A DNA stretch of 64,000 nt from Pelomonas sp963992225 (GCA_963992225.1 CAXDTK010000001.1:52448-116447), one strand, 5' to 3'; numbered from the stretch's first letter, positions 1-7,659 are shown. The notes: generated by a model from the letters alone, not told the origin. Numbers and translations are program-made.

Positions 1-1
1 G

Positions 2-1120
2 CAGGAAACGCTGGACATTGCCCAGGCGCTGTACGAGACGCACAAGGCGACCACGTATCCGCGCTCGGATTCAGGCTACCTGCCCGAGAGCATGCTGGCA
101 GATGTGCCGGCCGTCCTCGACAGCCTGGTCAAGACCGATCCCAGCCTGCGACCGCTGATCGACCGCCTGGATCGCCAACAGCGTTCGCGGGCCTGGAACG
201 ACGGCAAGATCACGGCGCACCACGGCATCATTCCGACGCTGGAACCGGCCAACCTCTCGGCGATGAGCGACAAGGAGCTGGCCGTCTACCGATTGGTCCG
301 CGCGCACTACCTCGCGCAGTTCCTGCCGCATCACGAGTTCGACCGGACGGTGGCGCAGCTTACGTGCGGCGGGCAGTCGCTGGTCGCGGTCGGCAAGCAG
401 ATCGCGGTGGCCGGATGGCGCCAGGTGCTGGCGGCGCCGGAGCCCGACGACACGGACGGCGAGGACGCGCAGCGCGGCCAGGTGCTGCCGGCGTTGCGCG
501 CCGGGGCCTCCTGCCAGGTCGGCCAGGTCGAACTGAAGGCGTTGAAGACGCTGCCGCCCAAGCCCTACACGCAAGGCGAACTGGTCAAAGCCATGAAAGG
601 CGTCGCCAAGCTAGTGACCGACCCGCGCCTGAAGCAGAAGCTCAAGGACACCACGGGCATCGGCACCGAGGCCACACGTGCCAACATCATCAGCGGGTTG
701 CTGGCCCGCGGTTATCTCTTGAAGAAGGGCCGTGCCATCCGCGCGTCGGATGCGGCATTCACGCTGATCGACGCGGTGCCGGCGGCCATCGCCGATCCGG
801 GCACGACGGCGGTGTGGGAGCAGGCGCTGGACATGATCGAGGCCGGTCAGATGACGCTGGACACCTTCATCGCCAAGCAATCGAGCTGGGTCGCCCAGCT
901 CGTGCAGCAGTACCGCAGCGCCACACTCGATCTCAAGCTGCCGCCTGCACCGAGCTGCCCGCAATGCGGCGCCCCGATGCGCCAGCGCAGCGGCAAGAGC
1001 GGCGCGTTTTGGTCTTGCAGCCGCTATCCGGACTGCAAGGGCACGCAGCCGATCGAAGACGCCGCGGCAGGCAAGCGCGGCGCGTCCAGCCCGCGGCATC
1101 GGCGTCCCAAGGCGAGCTGA
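2..1120 (+). CDS. topB: DNA topoisomerase III (ICE type), C-terminal part
   Basis: Type IA topoisomerase that passes single strands through a transient 5'-phosphotyrosine break; ICEs of this family carry their own copy. The frame is open from base 2, so the start lies off the left edge and 372 codons are visible, about half the family's usual length. The active-site motif TTYPRSD is present, with the presumed catalytic Tyr at 56-58. A C-terminal zinc ribbon (CPQC, then two more Cys; about 956-1042) ends the protein just before a basic tail. In related ICEs topB lies between the ssb/par replication end and the conjugation genes, which fits the layout here. I infer a role in resolving element DNA during transfer or replication. 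Identification is firm from the motif pair; only the truncation limits it. Confidence 0.93.
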   Translation, partial: QETLDIAQALYETHKATTYPRSDSGYLPESMLADVPAVLDSLVKTDPSLRPLIDRLDRQQRSRAWNDGKITAHHGIIPTLEPANLSAMSDKELAVYRLVRAHYLAQFLPHHEFDRTVAQLTCGGQSLVAVGKQIAVAGWRQVLAAPEPDDTDGEDAQRGQVLPALRAGASCQVGQVELKALKTLPPKPYTQGELVKAMKGVAKLVTDPRLKQKLKDTTGIGTEATRANIISGLLARGYLLKKGRAIRASDAAFTLIDAVPAAIADPGTTAVWEQALDMIEAGQMTLDTFIAKQSSWVAQLVQQYRSATLDLKLPPAPSCPQCGAPMRQRSGKSGAFWSCSRYPDCKGTQPIEDAAAGKRGASSPRHRRPKAS

Positions 1121-1326
1121 CGCCCACGTCTCCCTCTGCCACGCCGGCTGCTGCCGACGGCGGGGCAAACCTCCCGCGCCCCGCGGGACTCCCCAGCGCG
1201 CGTTCCCTTCTGCAACGGTGTGCGCGTCCTGCACGGACCGATCACGGCTTGCAGGGCGAGAAGGTCATTGCTCCATCGAATCGCGCTCGTCGCGGTTCCG
1301 TTGATCGAGGTGCTTCCGCCATCCGT

Positions 1327-1381
1327 GAGCGGTCTCCTGACGCCTTGGCTTGCAATGCTGCGAGGTGTCAGGAGACCGCTC
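1327..1381. repeat. 18-bp inverted repeat with 19-nt loop
   Basis: The arms are GAGCGGTCTCCTGACGCC (1327-1344) and its reverse complement with one difference (1364-1381). No T-run follows, so it is not a standard intrinsic terminator. It could be a strong RNA hairpin protecting the topB transcript or a protein-binding/nicking site; the sequence does not decide. Confidence 0.75.
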
Positions 1382-1717
1382 GCGGTCGACGGTATTCGGT
1401 GCCGGTGCCCGCCGGCGGAACAACGGGTTCCCTTTGTGTGTGGATACACGCCAGAGGATGCCGGCCCCAGCCACGAAACGGGCCGGGTGAGATTGCTGAC
1501 GCAGCGAATGGCTTTGACGACGGCCTGGCCTGCTTGCAGCCCACAGGTGGATTGATTCCTCTCCAGCCGAAGTCCCTCGGGGCTTCGGCGCCTTTGTCGT
1601 GGGCGGACGGATCGTGCACCGCTCCTGCCGGCAGTGCTCGGGCCAAATCGGACGACGCGCAGTTCCGTTTGATCGGCGACGGTGCGCTTCGGGGCTTCCA
1701 TCCTTCCTGCATGTGTC

Positions 1718-1808
1718 GCTGACGGTCGTCAGCAGCATGCCCTGGCAGCCCAGGTCTTCAAGGCTGCAACGCGGTTCGCCACGTTGACCGATCCAGTCCG
1801 CTTCGCAC
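1718..1808 (+). ncRNA. three-stem RNA leader motif, copy 1
   Basis: Stem P1 is GCTGAC/GTCAGC (1718-1733), followed by a linker with CATGCCC. Stem P2 is GCAGCC/GGCTGC (1745-1767) with a loop containing TCTTCAA. Stem P3 is AACGCGG/CCACGTT (1768-1785, one mismatch). The ATG of the next gene lies 209 nt after the P1 start. Four other copies keep the stems while changing the paired bases. The published radC RNA motif occupies similar leaders in such elements and may be the same thing. Confidence 0.7.
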
Positions 1809-1858
1809 CGACCACCGCGGACGCGTGTCATCACGACGCGGGTGCTTTTCATGTTCAA

Positions 1859-1889
1859 CCCTTCGGGAAGTGTCCCGCTCCCGAAAGGG
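1859..1889 (+). promoter_or_regulatory. hairpin upstream of the ribosome binding site
   Basis: CCCTTCGGGA (1859-1868) pairs with TCCCGAAAGGG (1879-1889), with one bulged base. It lies about 38 nt before the ATG at 1927 and belongs to the series of pre-RBS hairpins in this block. Confidence 0.5.
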
Positions 1890-1926
1890 CGTGGTGCTCC
1901 CGGTCTTCAACTACCAGGAGAAACCC

Positions 1927-2178
1927 ATGTCCCTTGCGTTCGCATCGGCACCTTTGAGTGCTGAACAGGCCCGCGCCGAATCCATCGGCTACCAGGCTCT
2001 GGCCTACGTCGGCAAGCGCCTGCCCCTGCAGGTGCTGTGCAGCGCGGCCGGCCACTACATCGGCACCGCCGATGTGGACGGCCCGGTCTCGCGCGAGTCG
2101 GTCAGCTACTTCCGCTCGCACCACGCCGCCGAGCACGCCCTGCAAACGGGCCGCTGGCAGCAGCGACTCAACCCGTGA
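1927..2178 (+). CDS. small conserved-looking ICE protein, unknown function
   Basis: An 83-residue acidic-to-neutral protein with no signal peptide, membrane segment or motif that I recognise. The start at 1927 is chosen because CAGGAG lies 6-11 nt upstream; an in-frame start at 1825 would run through the hairpin region and lacks a good site. It follows copy 1 of the RNA leader and is separated by only 24 bp from the next gene, so the two are probably cotranscribed. Position between topB and the other accessory ICE genes suggests a role in element maintenance, but no function can be assigned. Confidence 0.7.
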   Translation: MSLAFASAPLSAEQARAESIGYQALAYVGKRLPLQVLCSAAGHYIGTADVDGPVSRESVSYFRSHHAAEHALQTGRWQQRLNP

Positions 2179-2202
2179 TGTCCAACCACCAGGAGCCAAG
2201 TC

Positions 2203-2595
2203 ATGAACCGTGCCCTGCCTCAAGAGGTACTTGATCAGATTGAGCTGGAACACCAGCACTTCGCTGCCGCACCCCAAGCCTTCTTCGAGGCATGGAAGCG
2301 CGGCGTCCACATCGCCGGAGCCGAATGGTTCGGCGACGGAACCCGCGAAGGCCTGCGGCGTGCCACCACCAAGTGGGATCTGCGGCCAAAGCTGATGATG
2401 CTCAACGACGCCCTCGGCGTCCTGAGCAGCGGCCAGCGGATGTTCCTGTCCGCGATGGTGAGCTTCTACAACGCCCGTGAGGGCGGTGCGATGCTCAAGC
2501 GTTGCGGCTTCGAGGGTCTGTCCGACCTGGGCGGCCTCGACCTGGAACGGCGCAAGGTCATCGCCGACCTGACGCTGAACTACAACGGCTGGTGA
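2203..2595 (+). CDS. hypothetical ICE protein, 130 aa
   Basis: A soluble 130-residue protein, acidic at the N-terminus, with an aromatic-rich centre and a C-terminus of NYNGW. No catalytic motif is evident. The start has CAGGAG 8-13 nt upstream. The gap to the previous stop is 24 bp and has no hairpin, unlike most genes of this block, so these two genes look like one transcription unit. I do not recognise a named domain; homologues are expected in PFGI/clc-type ICEs because the surrounding gene order is typical, but that is an inference from context. Confidence 0.7.
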   Translation: MNRALPQEVLDQIELEHQHFAAAPQAFFEAWKRGVHIAGAEWFGDGTREGLRRATTKWDLRPKLMMLNDALGVLSSGQRMFLSAMVSFYNAREGGAMLKRCGFEGLSDLGGLDLERRKVIADLTLNYNGW

Positions 2596-2638
2596 GCTGC
2601 TTCGGCCCGCCAACGTTCTTCCTTTTCTCCCACCCCAC

Positions 2639-2674
2639 GAGGGACATGCGTCCCTATGCGGGGCCATGTCCCTC
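2639..2674 (+). promoter_or_regulatory. perfect 10-bp hairpin upstream of RBS
   Basis: GAGGGACATG (2639-2648) pairs perfectly with CATGTCCCTC (2665-2674). The ribosome binding site ATAGGAG and the ATG at 2696 follow directly. Confidence 0.6.
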
Positions 2675-2695
2675 CTTTCTTCATAGGAGTGAATC

Positions 2696-3100
2696 ATGTC
2701 CCCTGACTTTTCCATCGGTCTGCTCGTGACCGACGACGACATCGATGCGGTCATCCTGGAAGGTTGGCCGGCCGACGTGCGCAAGCCGCGCATGGTGGTA
2801 TTCGACTACGCCGGCAACGATGTGCAAGACGAGTATGTGCTGCATGTCAGCAGCGGAACTCCGAACACCGGATTGACCGGGCGCGAGGTTTTTCCGGTCG
2901 AGTACGGCCCTAACTGCCGTTACCCATCGCCCGCTGAAGTCCTTTCGGTGCTCGATGCACGCAAGCCGGCCGAAAAACCTTCCGCGCTGAGCATCGCCCG
3001 CAACGTACACCAAAGCATCCTTGACTTGGATGCGCGGCTTGATCGCCTGGAGCAGGCGACGACTACAACAGCCTGTACCAGCTTGCGAATGGCGGCCTGA
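2696..3100 (+). CDS. hypothetical ICE protein with probable frameshift near 3055
   Basis: The open frame gives 134 residues. It looks natural up to a predicted helix rich in Leu, Asp and Arg (about residue 118), then ends in a low-quality run of Thr and a short tail. Moving to the -1 frame at 3055 continues with DDYNSLYQLANGGLIDLL and stops at 3150, a far more protein-like C-terminus that would give about 151 residues. The simplest reading is loss of one G in the CAGGCGAC stretch, by mutation or sequencing error; programmed -1 frameshifting is less likely because there is no slippery heptamer. Start chosen from TAGGAG 7 nt upstream. Function unknown. Confidence 0.6.
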   Translation: MSPDFSIGLLVTDDDIDAVILEGWPADVRKPRMVVFDYAGNDVQDEYVLHVSSGTPNTGLTGREVFPVEYGPNCRYPSPAEVLSVLDARKPAEKPSALSIARNVHQSILDLDARLDRLEQATTTTACTSLRMAA

Positions 3101-3172
3101 TCGACCTGTTGAAGGTGCTGGGCGACCCGTCCTCTACCGCTGCCGGCTGACCGGCTGCCACTTCATCCACCC

Positions 3173-3192
3173 GCTGGGGTTCAATCCCCAGC
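3173..3192 (+). promoter_or_regulatory. hairpin upstream of RBS
   Basis: GCTGGGG (3173-3179) pairs perfectly with CCCCAGC (3186-3192) over a 6-nt loop. A second CCCC-binding run follows, and the gene start at 3231 is 38 nt away. Confidence 0.5.
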
Positions 3193-3230
3193 AGGGGATT
3201 GCCTCGGCCATCCTCTGCTGGAGAAATCCC

Positions 3231-3947
3231 ATGTCCTACTCGAACAACAATCCCTTTGTCCGCGGCTACGACGGCCTGTCCGTCCAGCGGCTGCTTGCCA
3301 TCTCCTACGACGACGACTGCCCGCTGACCTACCTGCCCCTGCATCCCTCGCAGTCGAATCTGCCGGACAGCCAGGTCGAACGGCGGGCCTGCATCTTCTC
3401 GGACGACTTCGTGCTGATCACCGAGGACCAAGCGGTCCCCGATGAACTGCAAGCGCAATGCCGCAGCCACGGGCTCGCCCGCAACGTTGTCTATGCCGTG
3501 ATGGCCGAGGAAGACGGCAAGCCGCTGCACGTGGGCGACACCTACTCCGAAGAAGCGGCGCGGGAAGTCGTGCGGCGCCTGCGCTATGAAACGGGCTACT
3601 ACAGCCGGTGCTGGGAGATCAGCAGCGCGCACCTCGACGCCGACGCGCATCGCTTCCTCTCCGAGCTGGCGGACATCGCCACGCCGACGCTGTTCCTGTT
3701 CGTCGCCTTCCGCATCCCGTACAGCCCGGCCATCGGGTTGAAGCTGATCGCCACGCCCTGGACCGACGAGAACCTGCGCGCGGTCGAAGGCACCACGGCC
3801 AAGCGGCTGATGCAGGAGCACCGCAAGAAGGGCATGCCGGAATCCCTGGTGCAGGTGCTGCACCTGGCCGCGCTCGCCGACGTGCGCATGCTGGTCTTCG
3901 ATGCCGATGCGCAGGTGCTGGACGGCCTGCCGATCTACGACGACTGA
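3231..3947 (+). CDS. conserved ICE protein of unknown function, 238 aa
   Basis: A soluble protein of 238 residues without signal peptide. A central stretch rich in Phe, Leu and Val (FLFVAF) suggests a buried beta strand of an alpha/beta fold rather than a membrane helix. The start at 3231 has CTGGAGAA about 7 nt upstream; a frame extension back to 3021 would overlap the previous gene and is rejected. It resembles proteins carried at the same place in other PAGI/PFGI-type elements (possibly the group called DUF5983), which I recall only loosely. A hairpin terminator follows. No enzymatic motif is evident. Confidence 0.7.
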   Translation: MSYSNNNPFVRGYDGLSVQRLLAISYDDDCPLTYLPLHPSQSNLPDSQVERRACIFSDDFVLITEDQAVPDELQAQCRSHGLARNVVYAVMAEEDGKPLHVGDTYSEEAAREVVRRLRYETGYYSRCWEISSAHLDADAHRFLSELADIATPTLFLFVAFRIPYSPAIGLKLIATPWTDENLRAVEGTTAKRLMQEHRKKGMPESLVQVLHLAALADVRMLVFDADAQVLDGLPIYDD

Positions 3948-3958
3948 CACCACCTTTC

Positions 3959-3980
3959 GAGCCCCCACGCGGGGCTCGTT
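3959..3980 (+). terminator. probable intrinsic terminator
   Basis: GAGCCCC (3959-3965) and GGGGCTC (3971-3977) form a perfect 7-bp stem over CACGC, followed by GTTTCATTTC. Confidence 0.55.
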
Positions 3981-4065
3981 TCATTTCTGGACGAAGCCGG
4001 TGGCGGCGCAGTGCCGATTCCCCCACGACGCTGGCCCACACCCGACGCACGCTGCTCGCATGTTC

Positions 4066-4150
4066 GCTGGCGTTGCCGGCAAGCATGCCCAGGCAGTCGA
4101 GACCTTCGAGGCTGCGGCACGGTTCGCCGCGCTGGTTGCTTTTCCTTCCA
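4066..4150 (+). ncRNA. three-stem RNA leader motif, copy 2
   Basis: P1 is GCTGGC/GCCGGC (4066-4080, one G-U pair), the linker contains CATGCCCAGG, P2 is GCAGTC/GGCTGC (4093-4115, one G-U pair) and P3 is GCACGG/CCGCGC with one mismatch. The ATG of the next gene is 175 nt after the start of P1. Confidence 0.7.
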
Positions 4151-4180
4151 CGGGCGCATGCGCGTCCATCCACCTCACCC

Positions 4181-4219
4181 CCAAGGGACATGCCTCCCTT
4201 GCGGGCGGAAGTTCCTTGG
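4181..4219 (+). promoter_or_regulatory. hairpin upstream of RBS
   Basis: CCAAGGGAC (4181-4189) pairs with GTTCCTTGG (4211-4219) with one G-U pair. The ribosome binding site AAGGAG follows at 4228. Confidence 0.5.
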
Positions 4220-4240
4220 ATTGCCACAAGGAGCCTCCTA

Positions 4241-5038
4241 ATGGATACCCAAGCCATCCGCGCACAGATGCCGACGCTGGTTCGCGGCCACGTGCCTTCC
4301 AACGTCCGCAGCTTCAAGTTCAACATCTTCGACGGCCAGCCCAAGGTTTCGACGCTGGGCTTCCACGTTGATCCCAAGCCTTTCGAGGGCAAGGTTATCG
4401 CCACCACCGACGAGGCCATCGTCGTCAAGACGGGCCGGGCCGAGTTCGCGGTGCTCGACAAGGCGCTCGTCACCGATGTGCCCGACGAAGGCGCCAAGGT
4501 GCAGGTCGAACCGTATGCGCGGCGCCGCTTCGACGGCATGCGCGCGGACACGCCCGAGGAGAGCACCGAGTTCACCGCCGACGGCCAGCCGTACACGGTG
4601 AAGCGGCTCATCCTGGGTTCCGCGCCGGCCAAGTTGCCGATCCCCGAGCCGCAGTGCCCCGAGCTGCAGGAGCTGATCCACCAACTGGAGCAGTTGCCCG
4701 CGCCCGATGGCTTTCGCCGCATCACGCACCTGCTGGTGGATGCCGGCGCGCGGGACTTCACGGTGGTCGATCCGAGCCCCCGCAACATCATCGCCACGCC
4801 GCCGGCCATCGGCTTCACCGTCGCCTCAGCGAAGTTCCAGGGGCGCGTCACCGTGCTCTACGAGCGCGGCCTCGACCTCTACGCGGTGGAGCTGCACCGC
4901 AACAGCAATCTGGTCGAGCGGGTCGATGAAGTGTCGTTCGACGAGCTGGGCCAGGCCCTGGAGCGGCTGATCGACGACGGGAGCTGGCGCCTCATCCGCG
5001 TGCAGCGCCTGTCCGGCCGCAAGCTGGTCCAGCACTGA
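4241..5038 (+). CDS. hypothetical ICE protein, 265 aa
   Basis: A soluble, mildly acidic 265-residue protein with beta-rich patterning (alternating Val/Ile segments around residues 40-85 and 165-215). There is no signal peptide, membrane helix or recognisable nucleotide-binding motif. The start is fixed by AAGGAG 8-13 nt upstream; the longer open frame to 3608 overlaps the preceding gene and terminator. It is expressed from a leader containing copy 2 of the RNA motif. It may bind nucleic acid given its place among DNA-processing genes, but nothing in the sequence proves this. Confidence 0.7.
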   Translation: MDTQAIRAQMPTLVRGHVPSNVRSFKFNIFDGQPKVSTLGFHVDPKPFEGKVIATTDEAIVVKTGRAEFAVLDKALVTDVPDEGAKVQVEPYARRRFDGMRADTPEESTEFTADGQPYTVKRLILGSAPAKLPIPEPQCPELQELIHQLEQLPAPDGFRRITHLLVDAGARDFTVVDPSPRNIIATPPAIGFTVASAKFQGRVTVLYERGLDLYAVELHRNSNLVERVDEVSFDELGQALERLIDDGSWRLIRVQRLSGRKLVQH

Positions 5039-5057
5039 GCCCCTGCGTTCCTAAGCG

Positions 5058-5082
5058 GCTTCCCGTCCCCGCGGCGGGAAGC
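5058..5082 (+). promoter_or_regulatory. hairpin upstream of RBS
   Basis: GCTTCCCG (5058-5065) pairs perfectly with CGGGAAGC (5075-5082); the next start codon is at 5117. Confidence 0.5.
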
Positions 5083-5116
5083 CTTTCCTCCCATACCTCG
5101 ATTGGAGACCACTTCC

Positions 5117-5482
5117 ATGACTGTTCGATTCAAAGGCACCGAGCTTCGGCCCGTGCTTGCCGAGGCGGCGGCCAACCAGTGCCGCGTCGTCCTGGTCAAG
5201 GACCAGGGCGTGTATTTCATGGCCGAGCGCGGCGAGAGCCGGCCCGATGGGCGGCGCAAGACCATCGCCTATGCCGTGGGCTGCAACCCTGATGTCGATG
5301 TGTTCGACGACTGGTGGGAACTGGCGCGCGCCGAATTCGGCGGCGACGACTTCGGCGAGTTCTTCGACCTGCGGGAACGGGTGTTCAGCCGCATCCTGCA
5401 CAGCGAGGACGACCTCGAAGTGTCGGCCACGGCCACGCACCTGTCGATGCAGCCCATGCCCGCTGCGCCGGCCGGCCACTGA
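5117..5482 (+). CDS. DUF3085 family protein
   Basis: A 121-residue protein whose N-terminal part (RFKGTEL, then CRVVLVKDQGVYF) and the stretch AYAVGCNPDVD with DDWWELARAEFGGDDFGEF match the DUF3085 proteins that I know from ICEs and large plasmids of proteobacteria. The family's function is unknown. The start at 5117 is preferred: a TTG at 5102 is in frame but would add five atypical residues and overlap the TTGGAGA ribosome binding site. A strong terminator hairpin lies 14 nt after the stop, so this gene probably ends a small transcription unit. Confidence 0.82.
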   Translation: MTVRFKGTELRPVLAEAAANQCRVVLVKDQGVYFMAERGESRPDGRRKTIAYAVGCNPDVDVFDDWWELARAEFGGDDFGEFFDLRERVFSRILHSEDDLEVSATATHLSMQPMPAAPAGH

Positions 5483-5496
5483 CCGTCCTGCTTCCC

Positions 5497-5524
5497 AGCC
5501 CCTCATGAAGGGGCTTCACTTTTT
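5497..5524 (+). terminator. intrinsic terminator after the DUF3085 gene
   Basis: AGCCCCT (5497-5503) pairs perfectly with AGGGGCT (5509-5515), followed by TCACTTTTT. Confidence 0.7.
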
Positions 5525-5613
5525 CCCGAGGACGCCGTCAATGCGGGGCGTCTCGGATACCGATTGCCGCTCGCGCGGGCGCGTGCCAGGCGCCACGCTT
5601 ATCACCATGTTCC

Positions 5614-5711
5614 GCTGACACCCGTCAGCAGCATGCCCAGGCAGTCTCGATCTTCAAGACTGCGATGCGGTTCCGACCGCGTTGATCACCCAGTTCGCTC
5701 CGGCATCCCAG
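5614..5711 (+). ncRNA. three-stem RNA leader motif, copy 3
   Basis: P1 is GCTGAC/GTCAGC (5614-5629), followed by CATGCCCAG. P2 is GCAGTC/GACTGC (5641-5663) with loop TCGATCTTCAA. P3 is TGCGGT/ACCGCG (5665-5681). A tail containing TTCGCTCCGGCATCC resembles that of copy 5. P2 shows a full compensatory change relative to copies 1, 4 and 5. The next ATG is 227 nt after P1. Confidence 0.72.
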
Positions 5712-5770
5712 CGCGAACGGCCATCGGTTCTCCCGATGGTGATGCCACCCAAGCTGTTCCTTCAACCCAC

Positions 5771-5794
5771 GCGGGGGTTCCACACCTTCCCCGC
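5771..5794 (+). promoter_or_regulatory. hairpin upstream of RBS
   Basis: GCGGGG (5771-5776) pairs perfectly with CCCCGC (5789-5794) about 47 nt before the start codon at 5841. Confidence 0.45.
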
Positions 5795-5840
5795 CTTGGG
5801 TCGGGTGTGTCTCCGCCTCTTTGTTCTCAGGAGATTCACC

Positions 5841-6404
5841 ATGACCACTTCCACCGAAAGGTCCTTCTTCGACCTGCACATCACCGGACTCGGGTATCTC
5901 AATCGCATCCGCGAAGTGAAGCCCAAGAAAGGCGATGCGTTCCTGGCCTGCGACATCGCGGCGCTCAACGGCCCCAGCGATGATGTGGCCTACGTGCGTT
6001 TCGACACGCGCGTCTCGGGCTCCGAAGCGCAGCACCTGGTGCGCCGCTGCATCCAAGCGGTTGATGCCGAGAAGAAGGTGATGATCGGCTTCCGCCTGGG
6101 CGACCTGTGGACCGACACCTTTACCTACTCCAAGGGCAAGCGTGCCGGCGAGCAGGGGGTGAGCCTCAAGGCCCGCCTGCTGTTCGTCAGTTGGATCAAG
6201 GTCGACGGCAAGCTCGTCTACAAGGCCGAGCCCAAGCCGACCGACGCCGACGACCGCGACGAACGCGACGTGCGCGCCACGGATGTCCCCGCGACGTCCG
6301 CCGAGCCGCAAGCCGCTGCGTCCGAGCCCGCCAGGCCCGCCGCTGAAGCTGCCGATGAAGCCACTGCCGATGCGCCCGCATTGGAAGTTGCCGAGTCGTT
6401 CTGA
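5841..6404 (+). CDS. STY4534-family ICE replication protein (DUF3577)
   Basis: A 187-residue protein. The first ~135 residues (FFDLHITGLGYLNRIREVKP, then the FLACDIAALNG and YVRFDTRVSG segments) match the STY4534/DUF3577 family, named for the SPI-7 protein and annotated as an ICE replication protein with a likely single-strand-binding OB-type fold. The C-terminal ~50 residues are a low-complexity Ala/Pro/Glu/Asp tail, similar in style to SSB tails. The start at 5841 has CAGGAG 6-11 nt upstream. It carries copy 3 of the RNA leader, so it is probably co-regulated with the other leader-bearing genes. A role in single-stranded element DNA during transfer is inferred from the family. Confidence 0.88.
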   Translation: MTTSTERSFFDLHITGLGYLNRIREVKPKKGDAFLACDIAALNGPSDDVAYVRFDTRVSGSEAQHLVRRCIQAVDAEKKVMIGFRLGDLWTDTFTYSKGKRAGEQGVSLKARLLFVSWIKVDGKLVYKAEPKPTDADDRDERDVRATDVPATSAEPQAAASEPARPAAEAADEATADAPALEVAESF

Positions 6405-6409
6405 TCCGC

Positions 6410-6442
6410 AAGGCCCTGACTCTGAATTGAGCCCAGGGCCTT
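6410..6442 (+). promoter_or_regulatory. perfect 9-bp hairpin between genes
   Basis: AAGGCCCTG (6410-6418) pairs perfectly with CAGGGCCTT (6434-6442). It directly follows the previous stop and may act as a weak terminator or as a leader hairpin for the gene at 6525. Confidence 0.55.
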
Positions 6443-6524
6443 GTCTTCTCCCACTCGCGTGCGCATGCGACCGTCACCATGACAGCCGTGTGCGTGATCG
6501 CAGCTTCGTCCGCAGGAGTTCTTC

Positions 6525-7154
6525 ATGATCACCATTCCCGGCCAATTGGCCATCAAGACCATCCACGGCCGCAACGGCGACTTCAACGTCGGGCGCCTTG
6601 CGACCTCCATCGGCGAGTTCGTCGTGAAGAACGCCGAACTCGACCAGTACGCCGAAGGCAAGTACGAGGGCGATTTCGCCATCGCGGAGATTCGCCCGTC
6701 CACGTACACCGCCAACGGTCGCATGGTCATCGAGATCCGCGCCCTCCTGGGCGGGATGACCTTGTCCAACATCGACGCCCTGAGCCGTGACGACGCCCGC
6801 CGGCTGAGTCCGCAGGAAGTCGATCCGATCGACGAGGAAGCGCAGACCGCCACGCCGACGCCGACGACCGCCCCCAAGGCGGCCGGCCGGAAGAAGGCGC
6901 GCAGCTCGCGCGACCCGCTGGTCGATACCACGCCGTTCGGCAGCGAACCGGCTGCTGCGTCTGCCGAGGCTCCGGTCCAGGCGGACGAAGACGGCGACGC
7001 GGCACTGTTCGGTGTGCTCTGGCCGCTGGGCGATGTCGTCAAGCTCGATGCCACCGTGGATCGGCGCGTGCTGCGTCAACAGCGCGACCGTCTCGGCGAC
7101 CTGGGCTACGAGTTCGCTCCGCTGTCCCAGGACTGGCACCTCGCCAGGGTCTGA
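6525..7154 (+). CDS. DUF3275 family protein
   Basis: A 209-residue protein. The N-terminal ~90 residues (GQLAIKTIHGRNGDFNVGRL, then YEGDFAIAEIRPS and VIEIRALL) fit DUF3275, a family found in PFGI-1-like ICEs. A variable Thr/Pro/Ala linker with a basic GRKKAR patch follows, and a short C-terminal domain (ALFGVLWPLGD to the end) contains RQQRDRL. The start has GCAGGAG 7 nt upstream. The family's function is unknown; its constant neighbourhood with the STY4534 protein and topB suggests DNA maintenance. No signal peptide or membrane segment is seen. Confidence 0.85.
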   Translation: MITIPGQLAIKTIHGRNGDFNVGRLATSIGEFVVKNAELDQYAEGKYEGDFAIAEIRPSTYTANGRMVIEIRALLGGMTLSNIDALSRDDARRLSPQEVDPIDEEAQTATPTPTTAPKAAGRKKARSSRDPLVDTTPFGSEPAAASAEAPVQADEDGDAALFGVLWPLGDVVKLDATVDRRVLRQQRDRLGDLGYEFAPLSQDWHLARV

Positions 7155-7199
7155 TCCCATCGCCACTTCACGCCGCGTGCCTGCGGCTTTCCACCAACC

Positions 7200-7221
7200 C
7201 GCCGGGGTTCCTTCCCCGGCG
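7200..7221 (+). promoter_or_regulatory. perfect 8-bp hairpin upstream of RBS
   Basis: CGCCGGGG (7200-7207) pairs perfectly with CCCCGGCG (7214-7221) over TTCCTT. The start codon at 7257 follows CACAGGAG. Confidence 0.6.
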
Positions 7222-7256
7222 GGAGGACTCCGGCCCTTTCTCACAGGAGTCATTCC

Positions 7257-7652
7257 ATGGGCTGGACATTCGTTCGATTGACGCGCGATCAATTGATCCG
7301 CGAGCTGACCGCAACTGAGGAAACCGAGCGGTCGCGCAATGAGGTCATCGATCACACGCTGGTCGGCAACGTGCTGTGGACGGTGGTGCGCGTCACCGCC
7401 AAGCAGGCCGGTGTCCTGGGTCTCGCACCCGGAGAGTCGGCCACCTTGATTGGCTGCCATCTGCTGGAAAGCGAGGGCCGCGAATGGGGCTACAAGTCCC
7501 TGGTCGAGGCCGAGCACCCGTACTACTACTCGTGCCCGCTGCGCTATCTCGACATGGCGCCGCAGCGCTGCGCCACTTGGCGCGCAAGGGTGCATGCCTT
7601 CCATCAGCAGCATCCGGCGAGCAGTGTGGCCGGCGATGCAGCCACTGAGTGA
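7257..7652 (+). CDS. hypothetical ICE protein beginning MGWTF (DUF6927-like)
   Basis: A 131-residue soluble protein. The N-terminus (MGWTFVRLTRDQLIRELT) and the central WTVVRVT strand resemble the small proteins called DUF6927, which occur on plasmids and ICEs; this match is from memory and moderate. A tyrosine-rich HPYYYSCPLRYLDMAP segment near residue 85 precedes a helix. The start has CAGGAG 8-13 nt upstream. The next gene starts 8 nt after the stop, so the two are almost certainly translated from the same message. No function can be given. Confidence 0.72.
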   Translation: MGWTFVRLTRDQLIRELTATEETERSRNEVIDHTLVGNVLWTVVRVTAKQAGVLGLAPGESATLIGCHLLESEGREWGYKSLVEAEHPYYYSCPLRYLDMAPQRCATWRARVHAFHQQHPASSVAGDAATE

Positions 7653-7659
7653 GGCGCAC

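Larger units (their letters stand above)
1121..1926. other. 806-bp non-coding gap after topB
   Basis: No frame here has a credible start with a ribosome binding site. The gap holds a long inverted repeat (1327-1381), a smaller perfect hairpin GCCGAAG/CTTCGGC near 1567-1590, the first copy of the three-stem RNA leader (1718-1808) and a hairpin near the next start codon. Confidence 0.6.

Noticed and set aside
1327..1381. Long inverted repeat as a rho-independent terminator of topB
   Set aside because: It lies 200 bp after the stop and is followed by GC-rich sequence without T residues.
3040..3150. Programmed -1 ribosomal frameshift
   Set aside because: No slippery heptamer and no suitable downstream structure at the right distance; a single lost base explains the data better.
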